NCBI RefSeq assembly: GCF_003402475.1
Contig: NZ_BFAB01000008.1
Span: 124,001-188,000, forward strand
DNA: 64,000 nucleotides
Source of the DNA: Mycobacterium sp. MFM001
GTDB lineage: Bacteria; Actinomycetota; Actinomycetes; Mycobacteriales; Mycobacteriaceae
Reading direction: 5' to 3'
The notes below the pieces were generated by a model. It was not told the DNA's origin. It made no database searches and worked only from the letters and a program-made list of their open reading frames with translations. This document shows positions 21,676-31,441 of this stretch, one piece after another. Numbering within the stretch: position 1 is the first letter of the stretch; each line of letters begins with the position of its first letter. Both the position numbers and the translations under genes were made by a program.

Positions 21676-22931
21676 GGCTCGGCCACCGCCGGCGGGGAGG
21701 TGCGCGCGATCGCGCGTTCGTAGACGCGGGCGGTCTGCGCGGCCACCGACTCCCAGCTGAACACCTCCAGTGCTCGCCGGCGCCCGGCGGCCCCGAGCCG
21801 GCGCCGCTGCTCCGGTGACCCCAGCAGCTCGCCCACCGCCCGGATCAGCTCGGCGGCATCGCCCGGCGGGACCAGCCGGGCGCAGTCGCCGTCGGGTCCG
21901 AGCACTTCGGGCAACGCGCCGGCCCGGCTGGCCACAATCGGCGTACCACTGGCCATCGCCTCCACCGCCGGCAGCGAGAAGCCTTCGTAAAGCGAAGGGA
22001 TACAAGCGATCTCAGCCGATGCGAAGAGCCCCGCCAGCTCGCTGTCGGACAGCCCGCTGGATGTGTGGACAATGTCGGAGATCCCGAGTTCGGCGATCAG
22101 CTTCTCGGTGGGGCCGTTGGGCTCCAGCTTGGCGACCAGCTGCAGTTCCAGGTCGTGTTCGACCCGCAACTTGGCCACCGCCTGCAGCAGATGCCCGACG
22201 CCCTTGAGCGGCCGGTCGGCGCTGGCGATCGCGATGATCCGCCCGGGCACTCGCGGCTGCCCCGACGGCGCGAACAGCCCGGTGTCGACACCGAGCGGCA
22301 CGACGTGCAACTGGTCGGGTGTCACGCCGAAGTCGGTGATGATGTCGGCGGCCGACGACGACGAGACCGTCAGCAGGTCGGGAATGCTGCGGGCCACCCG
22401 CTCCTGCATCTTCAGGAAGCCATACCAGCGGCGTACCAACGGTTTACGCCACCATCGGGCTGCGCCGAGATCCACCAACCGGTCGCGGGTGATCGGGTGG
22501 TGCACGGTCGCCACCACCGGCAGTCCGGTGGCCGCGATGGTCAGCAGGCCATCACCCAGGCTCTGGTTGTCGTGCACGACGTCGAACTCGTCTGCCCGCT
22601 CCGCCAGCAGGCGCGCGGCCCGCAGGCTGAAGGTGCGCGGCTCGGGGAAACCCGCCGTCCACACCGTGCCCAGCTCGAGCAGGTCGATGCGGTCCCGGAT
22701 TTCGCGCGGATGGGGGATCCGGAACGGATCGGGTTCCCGGTACATGTCCAGGCTGGGCACGGGCATCAGCACCACGCGCGGATCGAGGCCGTCGGGATAG
22801 GGCTGACCGGAGAACACCTCGACGTGGTGTCCGAGTTCGACGAGGCCGCGGCTCAGGTGCCGGACGTACACGCCTTGTCCGCCGCAATGCGTCTTGCTCC
22901 GATAGGACAGCAAAGCAATACGCATGCTCAT
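21669..22931 (-). CDS. GT4-family glycosyltransferase
   Basis: 420 residues with the GT-B fold of family GT4. The N-terminal domain starts MRIALLSYRSKTHCGGQGVYV, with the Gly-rich acceptor loop and HLSRGLVELGHHVEVFSG; the C-terminal domain has IAIASADRPLKGVGHLL (nucleotide-sugar binding) and the ExxxxxxE motif in PSLYEGFSLPAVEAMASGTPIV. It would transfer a sugar from an NDP- or GDP-sugar at the cytosolic face of the membrane. ATG at 22931 chosen; ATG at 22925 is equally possible. First gene of a three-gene operon; an operator-like site and a TATAGT -10-like element (23017-23022, minus strand) lie upstream. Confidence 0.85.
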   Translation of the reverse strand: MSMRIALLSYRSKTHCGGQGVYVRHLSRGLVELGHHVEVFSGQPYPDGLDPRVVLMPVPSLDMYREPDPFRIPHPREIRDRIDLLELGTVWTAGFPEPRTFSLRAARLLAERADEFDVVHDNQSLGDGLLTIAATGLPVVATVHHPITRDRLVDLGAARWWRKPLVRRWYGFLKMQERVARSIPDLLTVSSSSAADIITDFGVTPDQLHVVPLGVDTGLFAPSGQPRVPGRIIAIASADRPLKGVGHLLQAVAKLRVEHDLELQLVAKLEPNGPTEKLIAELGISDIVHTSSGLSDSELAGLFASAEIACIPSLYEGFSLPAVEAMASGTPIVASRAGALPEVLGPDGDCARLVPPGDAAELIRAVGELLGSPEQRRRLGAAGRRRALEVFSWESVAAQTARVYERAIARTSPPAVAEPC

Positions 22932-22997
22932 GCCCGCTTCGCTGCGGCGTGGCCGGAATCAATCACGGCAGAGGGATCGGTCAAGTCGTCGGCGAAC

Positions 22998-23018
22998 TGT
23001 CTGGACACGTGTCTGGAC
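22998..23018. promoter_or_regulatory. Operator-like site (site 2) upstream of the glycosyltransferase operon
   Basis: GTCTGGAC occurs twice as a direct repeat (22999-23006 and 23011-23018) around the palindromic core GACACGTGTC (23004-23013). GGACACGTGTCTGGAC matches site 1 at 19161 at 15 of 16 positions. It abuts a minus-strand TATAGT at 23017-23022, so bound repressor would block the glycosyltransferase promoter. Confidence 0.55.
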
Positions 23019-23088
23019 TATAATTTGACAGGCTACGTGATGCAACGTACCAGTAGCCTTGGCGCCTGCCGGCGATACGGTGGGTGAT

Positions 23089-23646
23089 ATGCGGGCGTTG
23101 ATCATCGTCGACGTGCAAAACGACTTCTGCGAGGGCGGCTCGCTGGCCGTGAACGGCGGGGCCGCCGTGGCCCGAGCCATCTCCGACCACGTGAACGCCT
23201 CGGACTATCCGCACGTGGTGGCCACCCAGGACTTCCACGTCGACCCCGGCGACCATTTCTCCGACCACCCCGACTACACGTCGACCTGGCCGCCGCACTG
23301 CGTGGCCGGGACTCCCGGCGCGGAGCTGCACCCCGATCTCGACGCCAGCCGGATCGAGGCGGTCTTCCGCAAGGGCGCCTACAGCGCGGGATACAGCGGT
23401 TTCGAAGGCGTCGACGACGCCGGCACACCGCTGGCCGACTGGCTGCGACAGCACGGCGTCGACGAGGTCGACGTCGTCGGACTCGCCACCGACCACTGCG
23501 TCCGCGCAACCGCCGAGGACGCCGCGCGAGCCGGCTTCGCCACCCGGGTACTGCGGGACCTGACTGCGGGTGTGGGGGAGAAGTCCACCGCCGCCGCCCT
23601 CGACGAGCTGCGGAGCGCCGGCGTCGCGGTGTTGCAGAACGCATGA
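23089..23646 (+). CDS. pncA: Nicotinamidase/pyrazinamidase PncA
   Basis: 185 residues. Hydrolyses nicotinamide to nicotinate and ammonia in NAD salvage, and activates the drug pyrazinamide. Sequence starts MRALIIVDVQNDFCEGGSLAV, almost the same as M. tuberculosis PncA but one residue shorter overall. Catalytic residues seen: Asp8, Lys95 (FRKGAY) and Cys137 (TDHCV); metal ligands Asp48, His50, His56 and His70 are all present. An intact enzyme is therefore expected. The start aligns with the M. tuberculosis start; in-frame upstream sequence is not conserved. The stop overlaps the next gene (ATGA), as for Rv2043c-Rv2042c. Confidence 0.95.
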   Translation: MRALIIVDVQNDFCEGGSLAVNGGAAVARAISDHVNASDYPHVVATQDFHVDPGDHFSDHPDYTSTWPPHCVAGTPGAELHPDLDASRIEAVFRKGAYSAGYSGFEGVDDAGTPLADWLRQHGVDEVDVVGLATDHCVRATAEDAARAGFATRVLRDLTAGVGEKSTAAALDELRSAGVAVLQNA

Positions 23647-24473
23647 TGGACCAGACGCAGTCAGCTCTGCTGGCCGCGGTCGAGCAATCGCCGCAGGCCG
23701 CCGCCGCACACGACCGCGCGGGCTGGGTAGGGCTTTTCACCGACGACGGGCGCGTCGAGGATCCCGTCGGCTCGCGACCGCATGTAGGCCCGGAGCAAAT
23801 CAGCCGCTTCTACGACACCTTCATCGGGCCGCGCGACATCACGTTTCACCGCGACCTCGACATCGTCCGGGGCTCGGCTGTCATCCGCGATCTCGAGCTC
23901 GAGGTGGCCATGGGCCCGGCCGTCACGATGCACATCCCGGCCTTCCTGCGCTACGACCTGCGCGAGGCCGACGGCACATGGAAGATCGCGGCGTTGCGGG
24001 CCTACTGGGAACTGCCGAGCATGATGCTGCAGTTCCTGCGCAACGGACTGCCGGCCGTGCCCGCCGGTCTCCAACTGTCGCAAGCGCTGTTAGCCAACCA
24101 GCGATTGCGTGGAACCCTCGGCTTCGCGACTGGCTTTCGCCGCGCGGGCTCACGCCACAAACAGCTGGCCGGCATCTTCCTGGACGCTGTTGCCTCCGGA
24201 GACAAATTCGCCGCTTTGCGAACGCTCTCGCCCACGGCCACAATGACTTTCGGCGACGACGAGGACGTCGACGTCACTGATCTGATCGATCGGCTCGGCG
24301 GTGCCAACTGGACAAAGATCATCGGCGCGGGCCGCACCGTCGCGGCCTCGGTCACCGCACCGCAGGGCCGTGGCGTCATGTTCGCCGATATGGCCCAGCG
24401 CGGCACAGCAATTCAGCAGATCCGTTACTTCGCGGCCAGCAGCACCAATGACGCCGTTGCCAACAACAGGTAG
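23643..24473 (+). CDS. Rv2042c-like protein with an NTF2/SnoaL-like domain
   Basis: 276 residues. Residues 5-125 look like an NTF2/SnoaL (ketosteroid-isomerase-like) cone: AHDRAGWVGLFTDDGRVEDPVG, then ISRFYDTFIGPRDITFH and RYDLREADGTWKIAALRAYWE. The second part (150-276) repeats a similar pattern (GDKFAALRTLSPTATMTFG), so there may be two such folds. The ATG overlaps the pncA stop by 4 bases. M. tuberculosis Rv2042c (about 265 residues) sits in the same place; no function is known to me. The 3' end overlaps the convergent DoxX gene by 49 bases. Confidence 0.8.
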   Translation: MMDQTQSALLAAVEQSPQAAAAHDRAGWVGLFTDDGRVEDPVGSRPHVGPEQISRFYDTFIGPRDITFHRDLDIVRGSAVIRDLELEVAMGPAVTMHIPAFLRYDLREADGTWKIAALRAYWELPSMMLQFLRNGLPAVPAGLQLSQALLANQRLRGTLGFATGFRRAGSRHKQLAGIFLDAVASGDKFAALRTLSPTATMTFGDDEDVDVTDLIDRLGGANWTKIIGAGRTVAASVTAPQGRGVMFADMAQRGTAIQQIRYFAASSTNDAVANNR

Positions 24474-24772
24474 GCGCCCGGAAACGCGATGTTGTAGAAC
24501 ACGCCGGCCCGAACATGGGTGACGATCGCGCCGACGAAGAACAACACCAGGCCCGCCGCGGCCGCGATGCCGATCGCCGGCACGACCAGACCCGCGAGCA
24601 GCCCGACGGCGCCGGCCAGTTTGAGCGTTCCGAGCATCGGCAGCCAGGAGCGCGGCACGCCCACCTCGGCCGAGTTGGCCAGTACGAACCCGGCGGGAAT
24701 GTAGTCGGCCACCGCGATTCCCGCGGTGACCACCACGGTGATCGTCGTGACAACGAGGTATGCAATGCTCAT
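24425..24772 (-). CDS. Small DoxX-like membrane protein
   Basis: 115 residues, four predicted membrane helices: AYLVVTTITVVVTAGIAVADY, TLKLAGAVGLLAGLVV, IGIAAAAGLVLFFVGAIV and GAYLLLATASLVLLA. The pattern NSAEVGVPRSWLPMLGTLKLAGAxGLL is typical of DoxX-like family proteins. GGAGACC lies just before the ATG. Divergent from the ECF41 sigma gene; DoxX-type genes are frequent partners of ECF41 sigma factors, so it is a probable target or co-regulated gene. Confidence 0.82.
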   Translation of the reverse strand: MSIAYLVVTTITVVVTAGIAVADYIPAGFVLANSAEVGVPRSWLPMLGTLKLAGAVGLLAGLVVPAIGIAAAAGLVLFFVGAIVTHVRAGVFYNIAFPGAYLLLATASLVLLAAK

Positions 24773-24807
24773 GGCTGGTCTCCTTGGCAGCGGAACGTTG
24801 GTCTCAC

Positions 24808-24819
24808 CTCGTTGACGAG
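24808..24819. promoter_or_regulatory. Inverted repeat between doxX-like gene and ECF41 sigma gene
   Basis: CTCGT-TG-ACGAG, a perfect 5-2-5 inverted repeat, in the 69-base divergent region. No clear ECF41-type promoter (TGTCACA with CGTC) is seen, so autoregulation by the sigma factor is not supported by sequence alone. Confidence 0.3.
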
Positions 24820-24841
24820 TGCCGCGCAGGAAAGGTGACCC

Positions 24842-25723
24842 ATGAGCCCCATCGAGGAGCTTGCGCAGCGGTTCGAGAAGGACCGACAACACCTGCGTTC
24901 GGTGGCATTTCACCTGCTCGGTTCCGCCGCCGACGCCGACGATGCGGTGCAATCCGCCTGGCTGAAGGCCAGTCGCGCCGATCCGGACACAGTCGAGAAC
25001 CTGACCGGGTGGTTCACCACGATCACGGCCCGCGAGGCCATCGACCAGTTGCGCGCCCGCAGCAGACGAGCCGAGCGGCCGCTGGAGGAGCTGGATCATC
25101 CGGCAGTGGCACCCGCCGACGAGGACGTCCTGCTGGCCGACTCGGTCAACCGGGCGCTGCTGGTGGTCCTCGACCGCCTTTCACCCGCGCAGCGCGTTGC
25201 GTTCGTCTTGCACGACGTGTTCGCTGTGCCGTTCGAGACCATCGCCGAGCTGCTGGACCGCTCACCGGACGCGGCCAAGAAGCTGGCCAGCCGGGCCCGT
25301 GCGCGCCTGCACGCGGCACCGTCCGTCGAACCCACGCCGACGGCCGAGCACCTCCCGATCGTGCAGGCGTTCCTGGCGGCATCGCGCGGCGGCGACATCG
25401 CCACGCTGCTGCATCTGCTGGCCCCGGATGTGGTGCGCCGGGTCGACCGCGTGCTGGTGCCCGACGACGTGCCCACCGAAGTCCGCGGCGCCCGGCAGGT
25501 CGCTGAGGAAACCCGGCGCTTCACCGGGCGTGCCGCGGCCGGCACCGTGCTGCTCATCGACGGAGCACCCGGCATCGCGATCGCCCCGGGCGGACGGCTG
25601 CAGGCGCTGCTGGTCATCGCGATCGAGCGCGGCCGCATTGCGACCATCGACATCATCGGCGATCGCGATCGGCTGCGCGCCGCCGCCCTCGCACTGCCAG
25701 AATCAAAGCGCCATGGTCGCTAA
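24842..25723 (+). CDS. ECF41-group RNA polymerase sigma factor (SigJ-like)
   Basis: 293 residues. Region 2 (about 10-80) includes FHLLGSAADADDAVQSAWLKA and region 4 (about 115-165) includes LDRLSPAQRVAFVLHDVFAVPFETIAELL and SPDAAKKLASRARARL. The C-terminal 120 residues form a SnoaL/NTF2-like domain (VQAFLAASRGGDIATLLHLL), the hallmark of ECF41 and SigJ-type factors; this domain modulates activity in place of an anti-sigma factor. Divergent from a DoxX-like gene. Its last 11 bases overlap the start of the sugar-binding protein gene, so transcripts of the transporter may include the sigma gene. Confidence 0.87.
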   Translation: MSPIEELAQRFEKDRQHLRSVAFHLLGSAADADDAVQSAWLKASRADPDTVENLTGWFTTITAREAIDQLRARSRRAERPLEELDHPAVAPADEDVLLADSVNRALLVVLDRLSPAQRVAFVLHDVFAVPFETIAELLDRSPDAAKKLASRARARLHAAPSVEPTPTAEHLPIVQAFLAASRGGDIATLLHLLAPDVVRRVDRVLVPDDVPTEVRGARQVAEETRRFTGRAAAGTVLLIDGAPGIAIAPGGRLQALLVIAIERGRIATIDIIGDRDRLRAAALALPESKRHGR

Positions 25724-27032
25724 GCCGTTCGGACGGCGGACACTGCTGCGCGGCGCCGGTGTGCTCGGCGCGGCGTCGCTGGCGCCGTGGCCGTCAGCGT
25801 GCGCACCCGACGACGATGCGCTGACCTTCTTCTTCGCCGCCAATCCCGAAGAGGCCGACGCCCGGATGCGTATCGTCGACGCGTTCGAGCACTGGCACCC
25901 CGACATCAAGGTGCGCACGTTGCTGTCGGGACCGGATCCCATGCAGCAGATGTCGACGTTCTGCGCCGGCGACAAGTGCCCGGATGTGCTGATGGCGTGG
26001 GAATTCAGCTACGCCGGGCTGGCCGATCGGGGAGTGCTGCTGGACCTGAACACCATGCTGGCCCGCGACCCGGCCTTCGCCGCCGAACTCAAACGCGACA
26101 GCATCAGTGCACTGTACGAGACCTTCACGTTCGACGGCGGACAGTACGCCTTCCCGGAACAGTGGTCGGGAAACTTCTTGTACTACAACAAGAAGCACTT
26201 CGCCGAGGCCGGTGTGCCGAAGCCGCCGGGACAATGGGATCGGCCGTGGAGTTTTGCCGAATTCCTCGACACGGCCAAGGCTCTCACCAAACGCGACCAG
26301 TCGGGGAGAGTGACCCGGTGGGGTTTTGTCGACACCTGGGTCGCCTCCTACTCGGCCGGGCTGTTCGGGATGAACAACGGTGTGCCGTGGTCGAATCCGC
26401 GAATGAACCCCTCACACCTCAACTTCGACAACGCGGCGTTCCTCGACGGGATACAGTTCTACGCCGACCTGTCCAACAAGCACAAGGTCGCGCCCACCGC
26501 ATCGGAGACACAGTCGATGTCGACGATGGACCTGTTCTCCTCCGGCAAGGCGGCCATGGCGCTCGGCGGGCACTGGCGCTACCAGACCTTCGATCGCGCC
26601 GAGGGATTGGACTTCGACGTCACCGTCTTGCCCACCGGCCCACACGGTCACGGCGCCAAGTCCAACATCGGTACCACCGGCCTCGCCATTGCGGCGAGTA
26701 GCGGTCGCAGGCAGCAGGCGTGGGAGTTCGTGAAGTTCGCCGCAGGCCCCGTCGGGCAGGCGATCATCGGTGAAACCAGCCTTTTCGTCCCGGTGCTGCG
26801 CTCGGCGATCAACTCCGCCGGGTTCGCCGACGCGCACCGCCGGATCGGCAATCTCGCGGTGCTGACCGGCGGGCCGGCCCACTCCGAGGGTCTGCCGGTC
26901 AGCCCGGCGTGGGAGAAGATCAACGCGTTGATGGACCGCAATTTCGGGCCGGTGCTGCGAGGCAGCCGGCCGGCCACGTCGCTGGCGGGCGGACTGTCGC
27001 GTGAGGTCGACGAGGTGCTGCGCAATCCATGA
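25713..27032 (+). CDS. Sugar ABC transporter substrate-binding lipoprotein (Rv2041c-like)
   Basis: 439 residues, the same length as recalled for Rv2041c. Extracytoplasmic family-1 solute-binding protein. The N-terminus has twin arginines (GRRTLLRGAG) and a lipobox-like PSAC with Cys30, so export by Tat followed by lipidation is plausible. Body motifs: FEHWHPDIKV, PDVLMAWEFSYAGLADRG, YAFPEQWSGNFLYYNKKHF (typical of sugar binders) and GKAAMALGGHWRY. Likely ligand is a sugar, oligosaccharide or polyol. It begins inside the sigma gene (11-base overlap) and its stop overlaps the permease start (ATGA), forming an operon with the next three genes. Confidence 0.9.
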   Translation: MVAKPFGRRTLLRGAGVLGAASLAPWPSACAPDDDALTFFFAANPEEADARMRIVDAFEHWHPDIKVRTLLSGPDPMQQMSTFCAGDKCPDVLMAWEFSYAGLADRGVLLDLNTMLARDPAFAAELKRDSISALYETFTFDGGQYAFPEQWSGNFLYYNKKHFAEAGVPKPPGQWDRPWSFAEFLDTAKALTKRDQSGRVTRWGFVDTWVASYSAGLFGMNNGVPWSNPRMNPSHLNFDNAAFLDGIQFYADLSNKHKVAPTASETQSMSTMDLFSSGKAAMALGGHWRYQTFDRAEGLDFDVTVLPTGPHGHGAKSNIGTTGLAIAASSGRRQQAWEFVKFAAGPVGQAIIGETSLFVPVLRSAINSAGFADAHRRIGNLAVLTGGPAHSEGLPVSPAWEKINALMDRNFGPVLRGSRPATSLAGGLSREVDEVLRNP

Positions 27033-27919
27033 CGGCCATCGACTCGCGGCGACGTGCGTGGGCTGGGCGACTCTTCGTCGCCCCGAACCTGATAGCGGTA
27101 GCGGTGTTCATGCTGTTCCCGCTGGGCTTTTCACTCTTCATGAGCTTCCAGAACTGGGACCTGTTCACCGCCCCGAAGTTCGTCGGGCTGGCGAACTTTC
27201 GGCATCTCTTCACCGCCGACCCGCTGTTTCTCATCGCGGTGCGCAATACGGTGATCTTCACGGTCGGCACAATCGTGCCGACCGTCCTGATCAGCCTGGC
27301 CGTCGCCGGCCTGCTGAACCGGAAAGTCAAGGGCATCGGCATCTTTCGGACGGTCGTCTTCGTGCCGTTGGCCATGTCGTCGGTGGTGATGGCCGTCGTC
27401 TGGCAGTTCGTGTTCAACACCGACAACGGGCTACTCAACATCATGCTCGGTTGGATCGGCATCGGACCGGTCCCGTGGCTCATCGAACCTCACTGGGCCA
27501 TGGTTTCGTTGTGTCTGGTCAGCGTGTGGAAAAGCGTGCCTTTCGCCACGGTCATCCTGCTGGCGGCGATGCAGGGGATTCCGGAAACCGTGTACGAGGC
27601 GGCCAGAATCGACGGCGCACGGGAGATCCGGCAGTTCGTCTCCATCACCGTGCCCCTGATCCGCGGCGCCCTGACGTTCGTGGTGGTCATTTCGATCATC
27701 AACGCGTTCCAGGCTTTTGACCTCGTCTACGTGCTCACCGGCCGCGACGGGGGACCGGAGACCGGAACCTACGTGTTGGGCATCATGCTTTTCCAGCACG
27801 CCTTCGCTTTCCTGGAGTTCGGTTACGCGTCGGCGCTGGCGTGGGTGATGTTCGCCATCCTGCTGGTGTTGACCGTTGTGCAGCTACGGTTCGCGCGTCG
27901 CCGGGCCTGGGAGGGCTGA
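27029..27919 (+). CDS. Sugar ABC transporter permease, MalF-type (Rv2040c-like)
   Basis: 296-residue inner-membrane permease with six predicted helices, the first being LIAVAVFMLFPLGFSLFMSF. The EAA loop that contacts the ATPase is EAARIDGAREIRQFVSITVPLI-like, near residue 195 (Glu-Ala-Ala followed by Gly). Forms a heterodimer channel with the next gene product. ATG overlaps the upstream stop by 4 bases. Confidence 0.92.
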   Translation: MTAIDSRRRAWAGRLFVAPNLIAVAVFMLFPLGFSLFMSFQNWDLFTAPKFVGLANFRHLFTADPLFLIAVRNTVIFTVGTIVPTVLISLAVAGLLNRKVKGIGIFRTVVFVPLAMSSVVMAVVWQFVFNTDNGLLNIMLGWIGIGPVPWLIEPHWAMVSLCLVSVWKSVPFATVILLAAMQGIPETVYEAARIDGAREIRQFVSITVPLIRGALTFVVVISIINAFQAFDLVYVLTGRDGGPETGTYVLGIMLFQHAFAFLEFGYASALAWVMFAILLVLTVVQLRFARRRAWEG

Positions 27920-27923
27920 CCAT

Positions 27924-28748
27924 ATGATCAAACGCAGTGTCCTGCGCGCCGCCGCGCTGTATGCCGCGCTGGTCGGTGTCGCGTGGTGTGCAGTGTTCCC
28001 GATCCTGTGGGCGGTCTCGGGCTCGCTGAAGCGCGAAGGCGAGGTGAGCGAGGCAACGCTGTTCCCGTCGCACCCGCGATGGTCGAACTACGGGGAAGTC
28101 TTTGCCCTGATGCCGTTTTGGCGAATGTTTGTCAACACGCTTATCTATGCCGGATGTGTGACGGCCGGGCAGGTGTTCTTCTGCTCATTGGCCGGATATG
28201 CGTTCGCGCGGCTGCAATTCCGCGGCCGTGACACGGTGTTCGTGCTCTACCTGGGCACGCTGATGGTGCCGCTGACCGTGACCGTGATTCCGCAGTTCAT
28301 CCTGATGCGGCTCGCGGGCTGGGTTGACACCCCGTGGGCGATGATTGTGCCGGGGTTGTTCGGCACGGCGTTCGGCACCTATCTGATGCGCCAGTTCTTC
28401 CGGACGCTGCCAACCGATCTCGAGGAGGCGGCGATTCTCGACGGCTGCACGCCGTGGCAGATCTACTGGCGGATCCTTTTGCCGCACGCCCGGCCTGCGG
28501 TCATGGTGCTGGCGGTGCTCACCTGGGTCAATGTGTGGAACGACTTCCTGTGGCCGCTGCTTATGCTGCAGCGCAAGAGCATTGCCACGCTGACGCTGGG
28601 CCTGGTGCGGATGCAGGGCGAGTACGTCGCGCGGTGGCCGGTTCTGATGGCCGCGTCGATGCTCATCCTGTTGCCGTTGATCATCGTCTACGCGGTGGCC
28701 CAACGCGCCTTCGTCCGCGGCATCGCGTTGACCGGATTTGGCGGCTGA
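27924..28748 (+). CDS. Sugar ABC transporter permease, MalG-type (Rv2039c-like)
   Basis: 274 residues. Six predicted helices (first ALYAALVGVAWCAVFPILWAV) and an EAA loop EAAILDGCTPWQIYWRILLP near residue 170. The motif WNDFLWPLLML near the end is standard for MalG-type permeases. Starts 4 bases after the MalF-type gene; M. tuberculosis Rv2039c has a similar length (about 280). An upstream in-frame start would overlap the previous gene by 44 bases and adds unconserved sequence. Confidence 0.92.
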   Translation: MIKRSVLRAAALYAALVGVAWCAVFPILWAVSGSLKREGEVSEATLFPSHPRWSNYGEVFALMPFWRMFVNTLIYAGCVTAGQVFFCSLAGYAFARLQFRGRDTVFVLYLGTLMVPLTVTVIPQFILMRLAGWVDTPWAMIVPGLFGTAFGTYLMRQFFRTLPTDLEEAAILDGCTPWQIYWRILLPHARPAVMVLAVLTWVNVWNDFLWPLLMLQRKSIATLTLGLVRMQGEYVARWPVLMAASMLILLPLIIVYAVAQRAFVRGIALTGFGG

Positions 28749-28751
28749 CCG

Positions 28752-29797
<1,046 letters not shown>

Positions 29798-29801
<4 letters not shown>

Positions 29802-30718
29802 CGGGCCAAGCCGGCCAGCTCGATGCTGGTGTCCCACAGGTCGGCTGCTTTGGCGCGGTCGTAGGAGTCAGCGGACGAGCGGGTGTTGCGCTTGCCCGAA
29901 AAGTAACGGCCTGACGTGTTTTCCAACGCTGGGTCAGTGACCAGCCTGGCCAGCGCCTGGGCGGATTGCGTCGGGGTGTGCACGTTGATGCCCGGTACCA
30001 CTGTCAGCGCCGGGAGGAGGTAGCGCCAGGCGAATGCCTGGAATCCCGAATAGTCGCGGGCCAGCCCGGTTCCCGGCATCAGACCCGGGTCGAATGCGTT
30101 GACGGTGACGGATGCCGGTCCGAATTCCCCTGCGGCTAACCGGCGGTCGAGCTCATAGGTCGTCAGCACATTGCACAGCTTCGACGTGGTGTATCGTCGG
30201 CGTCCGACTAGCGCCGCGTCCTTCGTGTCGTCCGTCGAGGGATAGGCCAACGAACGCGCGTCGGTGTACTGCGGTGCAGGCATGCCAGTGTGCCGGTCGG
30301 GATCGTGAGTATCGCTGGCCACCAGCACAATTCGTCCTGGCATCGTCATTGTGGGCAGGAGGAGGTGGAGGAGCAGGAACTGGGCCAGGTGGTTGACGAC
30401 GAACGTGGTCTCCATCCCGTCGCTGGTACGACTGTCGCCGGATACGAGTTGGATGCCGGCGTTGCAGACCACCGCGCGCAGCGGCACGCGACGTCCAGAC
30501 AACTCGGCGGCGAATCGCCGGACGTCGTCAAGCGATGTCAAATCCAGCGGCAAGCCGGTCACCTCGCTGCCGGTGTCGCGCGCGAGATCCTCGGCCGCTT
30601 TCGCGGTTGCATCCGCGTTGCGTCCGGTGATGATGACCGACCAACCCTCTCGGGCAAGCAGTTTCGCGGTCCGGTAACCCAGGCTGCCGGTGCCGCCGGT
30701 GATCAGGACTGCGGTCAC
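29798..30718 (-). CDS. Short-chain dehydrogenase (retinol-dehydrogenase-like SDR)
   Basis: 306 residues, cytosolic NAD(P)-dependent oxidoreductase. N-terminal ITGGTGSLGYRTAKLLA is the cofactor motif, VVCNAGIQ the structural NAG motif, and RRRYTTSKLCN holds the catalytic YxxxK; ILVAS-type Ser lies in IVLVASDTH. Length is typical of light-dependent protochlorophyllide-reductase/retinol-dehydrogenase-like SDRs. The GTG start overlaps the upstream TetR stop (GTGA), so the pair is one operon and the SDR is the likely regulated enzyme. Substrate unknown. Confidence 0.85.
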
Positions 30719-31353
30719 GGTGTGGACTCCTCTCGGGTGGCGCGATTGATGGCAACGGGCGCCAGCGCGCGGATCGCCGTGAAGAGGTCGGCATACATCT
30801 GTCGCAGGTCGGTGGTCTCCGGCTCGAGTTGCAAGGCAAAGAAACAGCCGTCGGAGAAGGCGACCGCAAAGCGGGCAAGATCTTCGGCTGCACGGTGTGC
30901 CGTGTCGGCGTCGCACAGCGGCGTCAGTACATGCTCGATCGCCGACCGGAAGTAGGCCAAGGCGTGACCACGGACGCGTTGCACTGTCTCGGCGGCGGTC
31001 TCGTCGTGTTGGCCCTCGATGGCCAGCGTGTAGAACAACCGCAGGAAGTCTGGGTTGGCGGCGACGGCGTCCGCTCCTTGGGCTTGTAGCGCCTCGGCGT
31101 GCTGTTCCTCGGACCCGTCGAAGTCTTCCCAGCGCGGCAGCGCGGCAAACCATCGGTCGGCGCCGCGTTCCATCACCGAGGCCAGCAGGCCGTCTTTGCT
31201 GCCGAAGTGCCAATACAACGACGTCACCGGCACGCCTGCGGCCTTGCAGATCGCCGAAACCGGCGTTGCCGCGTAGCCTTTCTCGGCCATCAGCCGTTCG
31301 GCGGCATCGAGCAACTGGTCCCGCGATCCTGTGTCCTGCCGCGCACGGGTCAC
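30715..31353 (-). CDS. TetR-family regulator of the adjacent SDR
   Basis: 212 residues. HTH region: QLLDAAERLMAEKGYAATPVSAI with recognition sequence GVPVTSLYWHFGSKDGLLASVM. The C-terminal domain (about 70-212) has a conserved TetR_C pattern (LRLFYTLAIEGQ). Starts at GTG 31353; a perfect inverted repeat at 31362-31377 lies 9 bases upstream, giving a simple autorepression arrangement for the TetR-SDR operon. Confidence 0.85.
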   Translation of the reverse strand: MTRARQDTGSRDQLLDAAERLMAEKGYAATPVSAICKAAGVPVTSLYWHFGSKDGLLASVMERGADRWFAALPRWEDFDGSEEQHAEALQAQGADAVAANPDFLRLFYTLAIEGQHDETAAETVQRVRGHALAYFRSAIEHVLTPLCDADTAHRAAEDLARFAVAFSDGCFFALQLEPETTDLRQMYADLFTAIRALAPVAINRATREESTP

Positions 31354-31361
31354 TCAGCTAC

Positions 31362-31377
31362 TGTAGCGAGCGCTACA
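31362..31377. promoter_or_regulatory. TetR operator upstream of the TetR-SDR operon
   Basis: TGTAGCG-AG-CGCTACA is a perfect 7-2-7 inverted repeat, a classical TetR/AcrR operator form, 9 bases upstream of the regulator start codon. Confidence 0.65.
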
Positions 31378-31441
31378 TACATAAGCAAGTGTCAGGGCGT
31401 CCGGTCGCCAAGCGGACTCCGTGCTGTGCGAAGATGCCGGA

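Noticed and set aside
22999..23030. Consensus TTGACA/TATAAT promoter on the plus strand for pncA
   Set aside because: TATAAT precedes TTGACA on the plus strand, so the order is wrong for a promoter; the minus-strand TATAGT is a better candidate.
24773..24841. ECF41-type promoter (TGTCACA with CGTC)
   Set aside because: I could not find both boxes at correct spacing on either strand.
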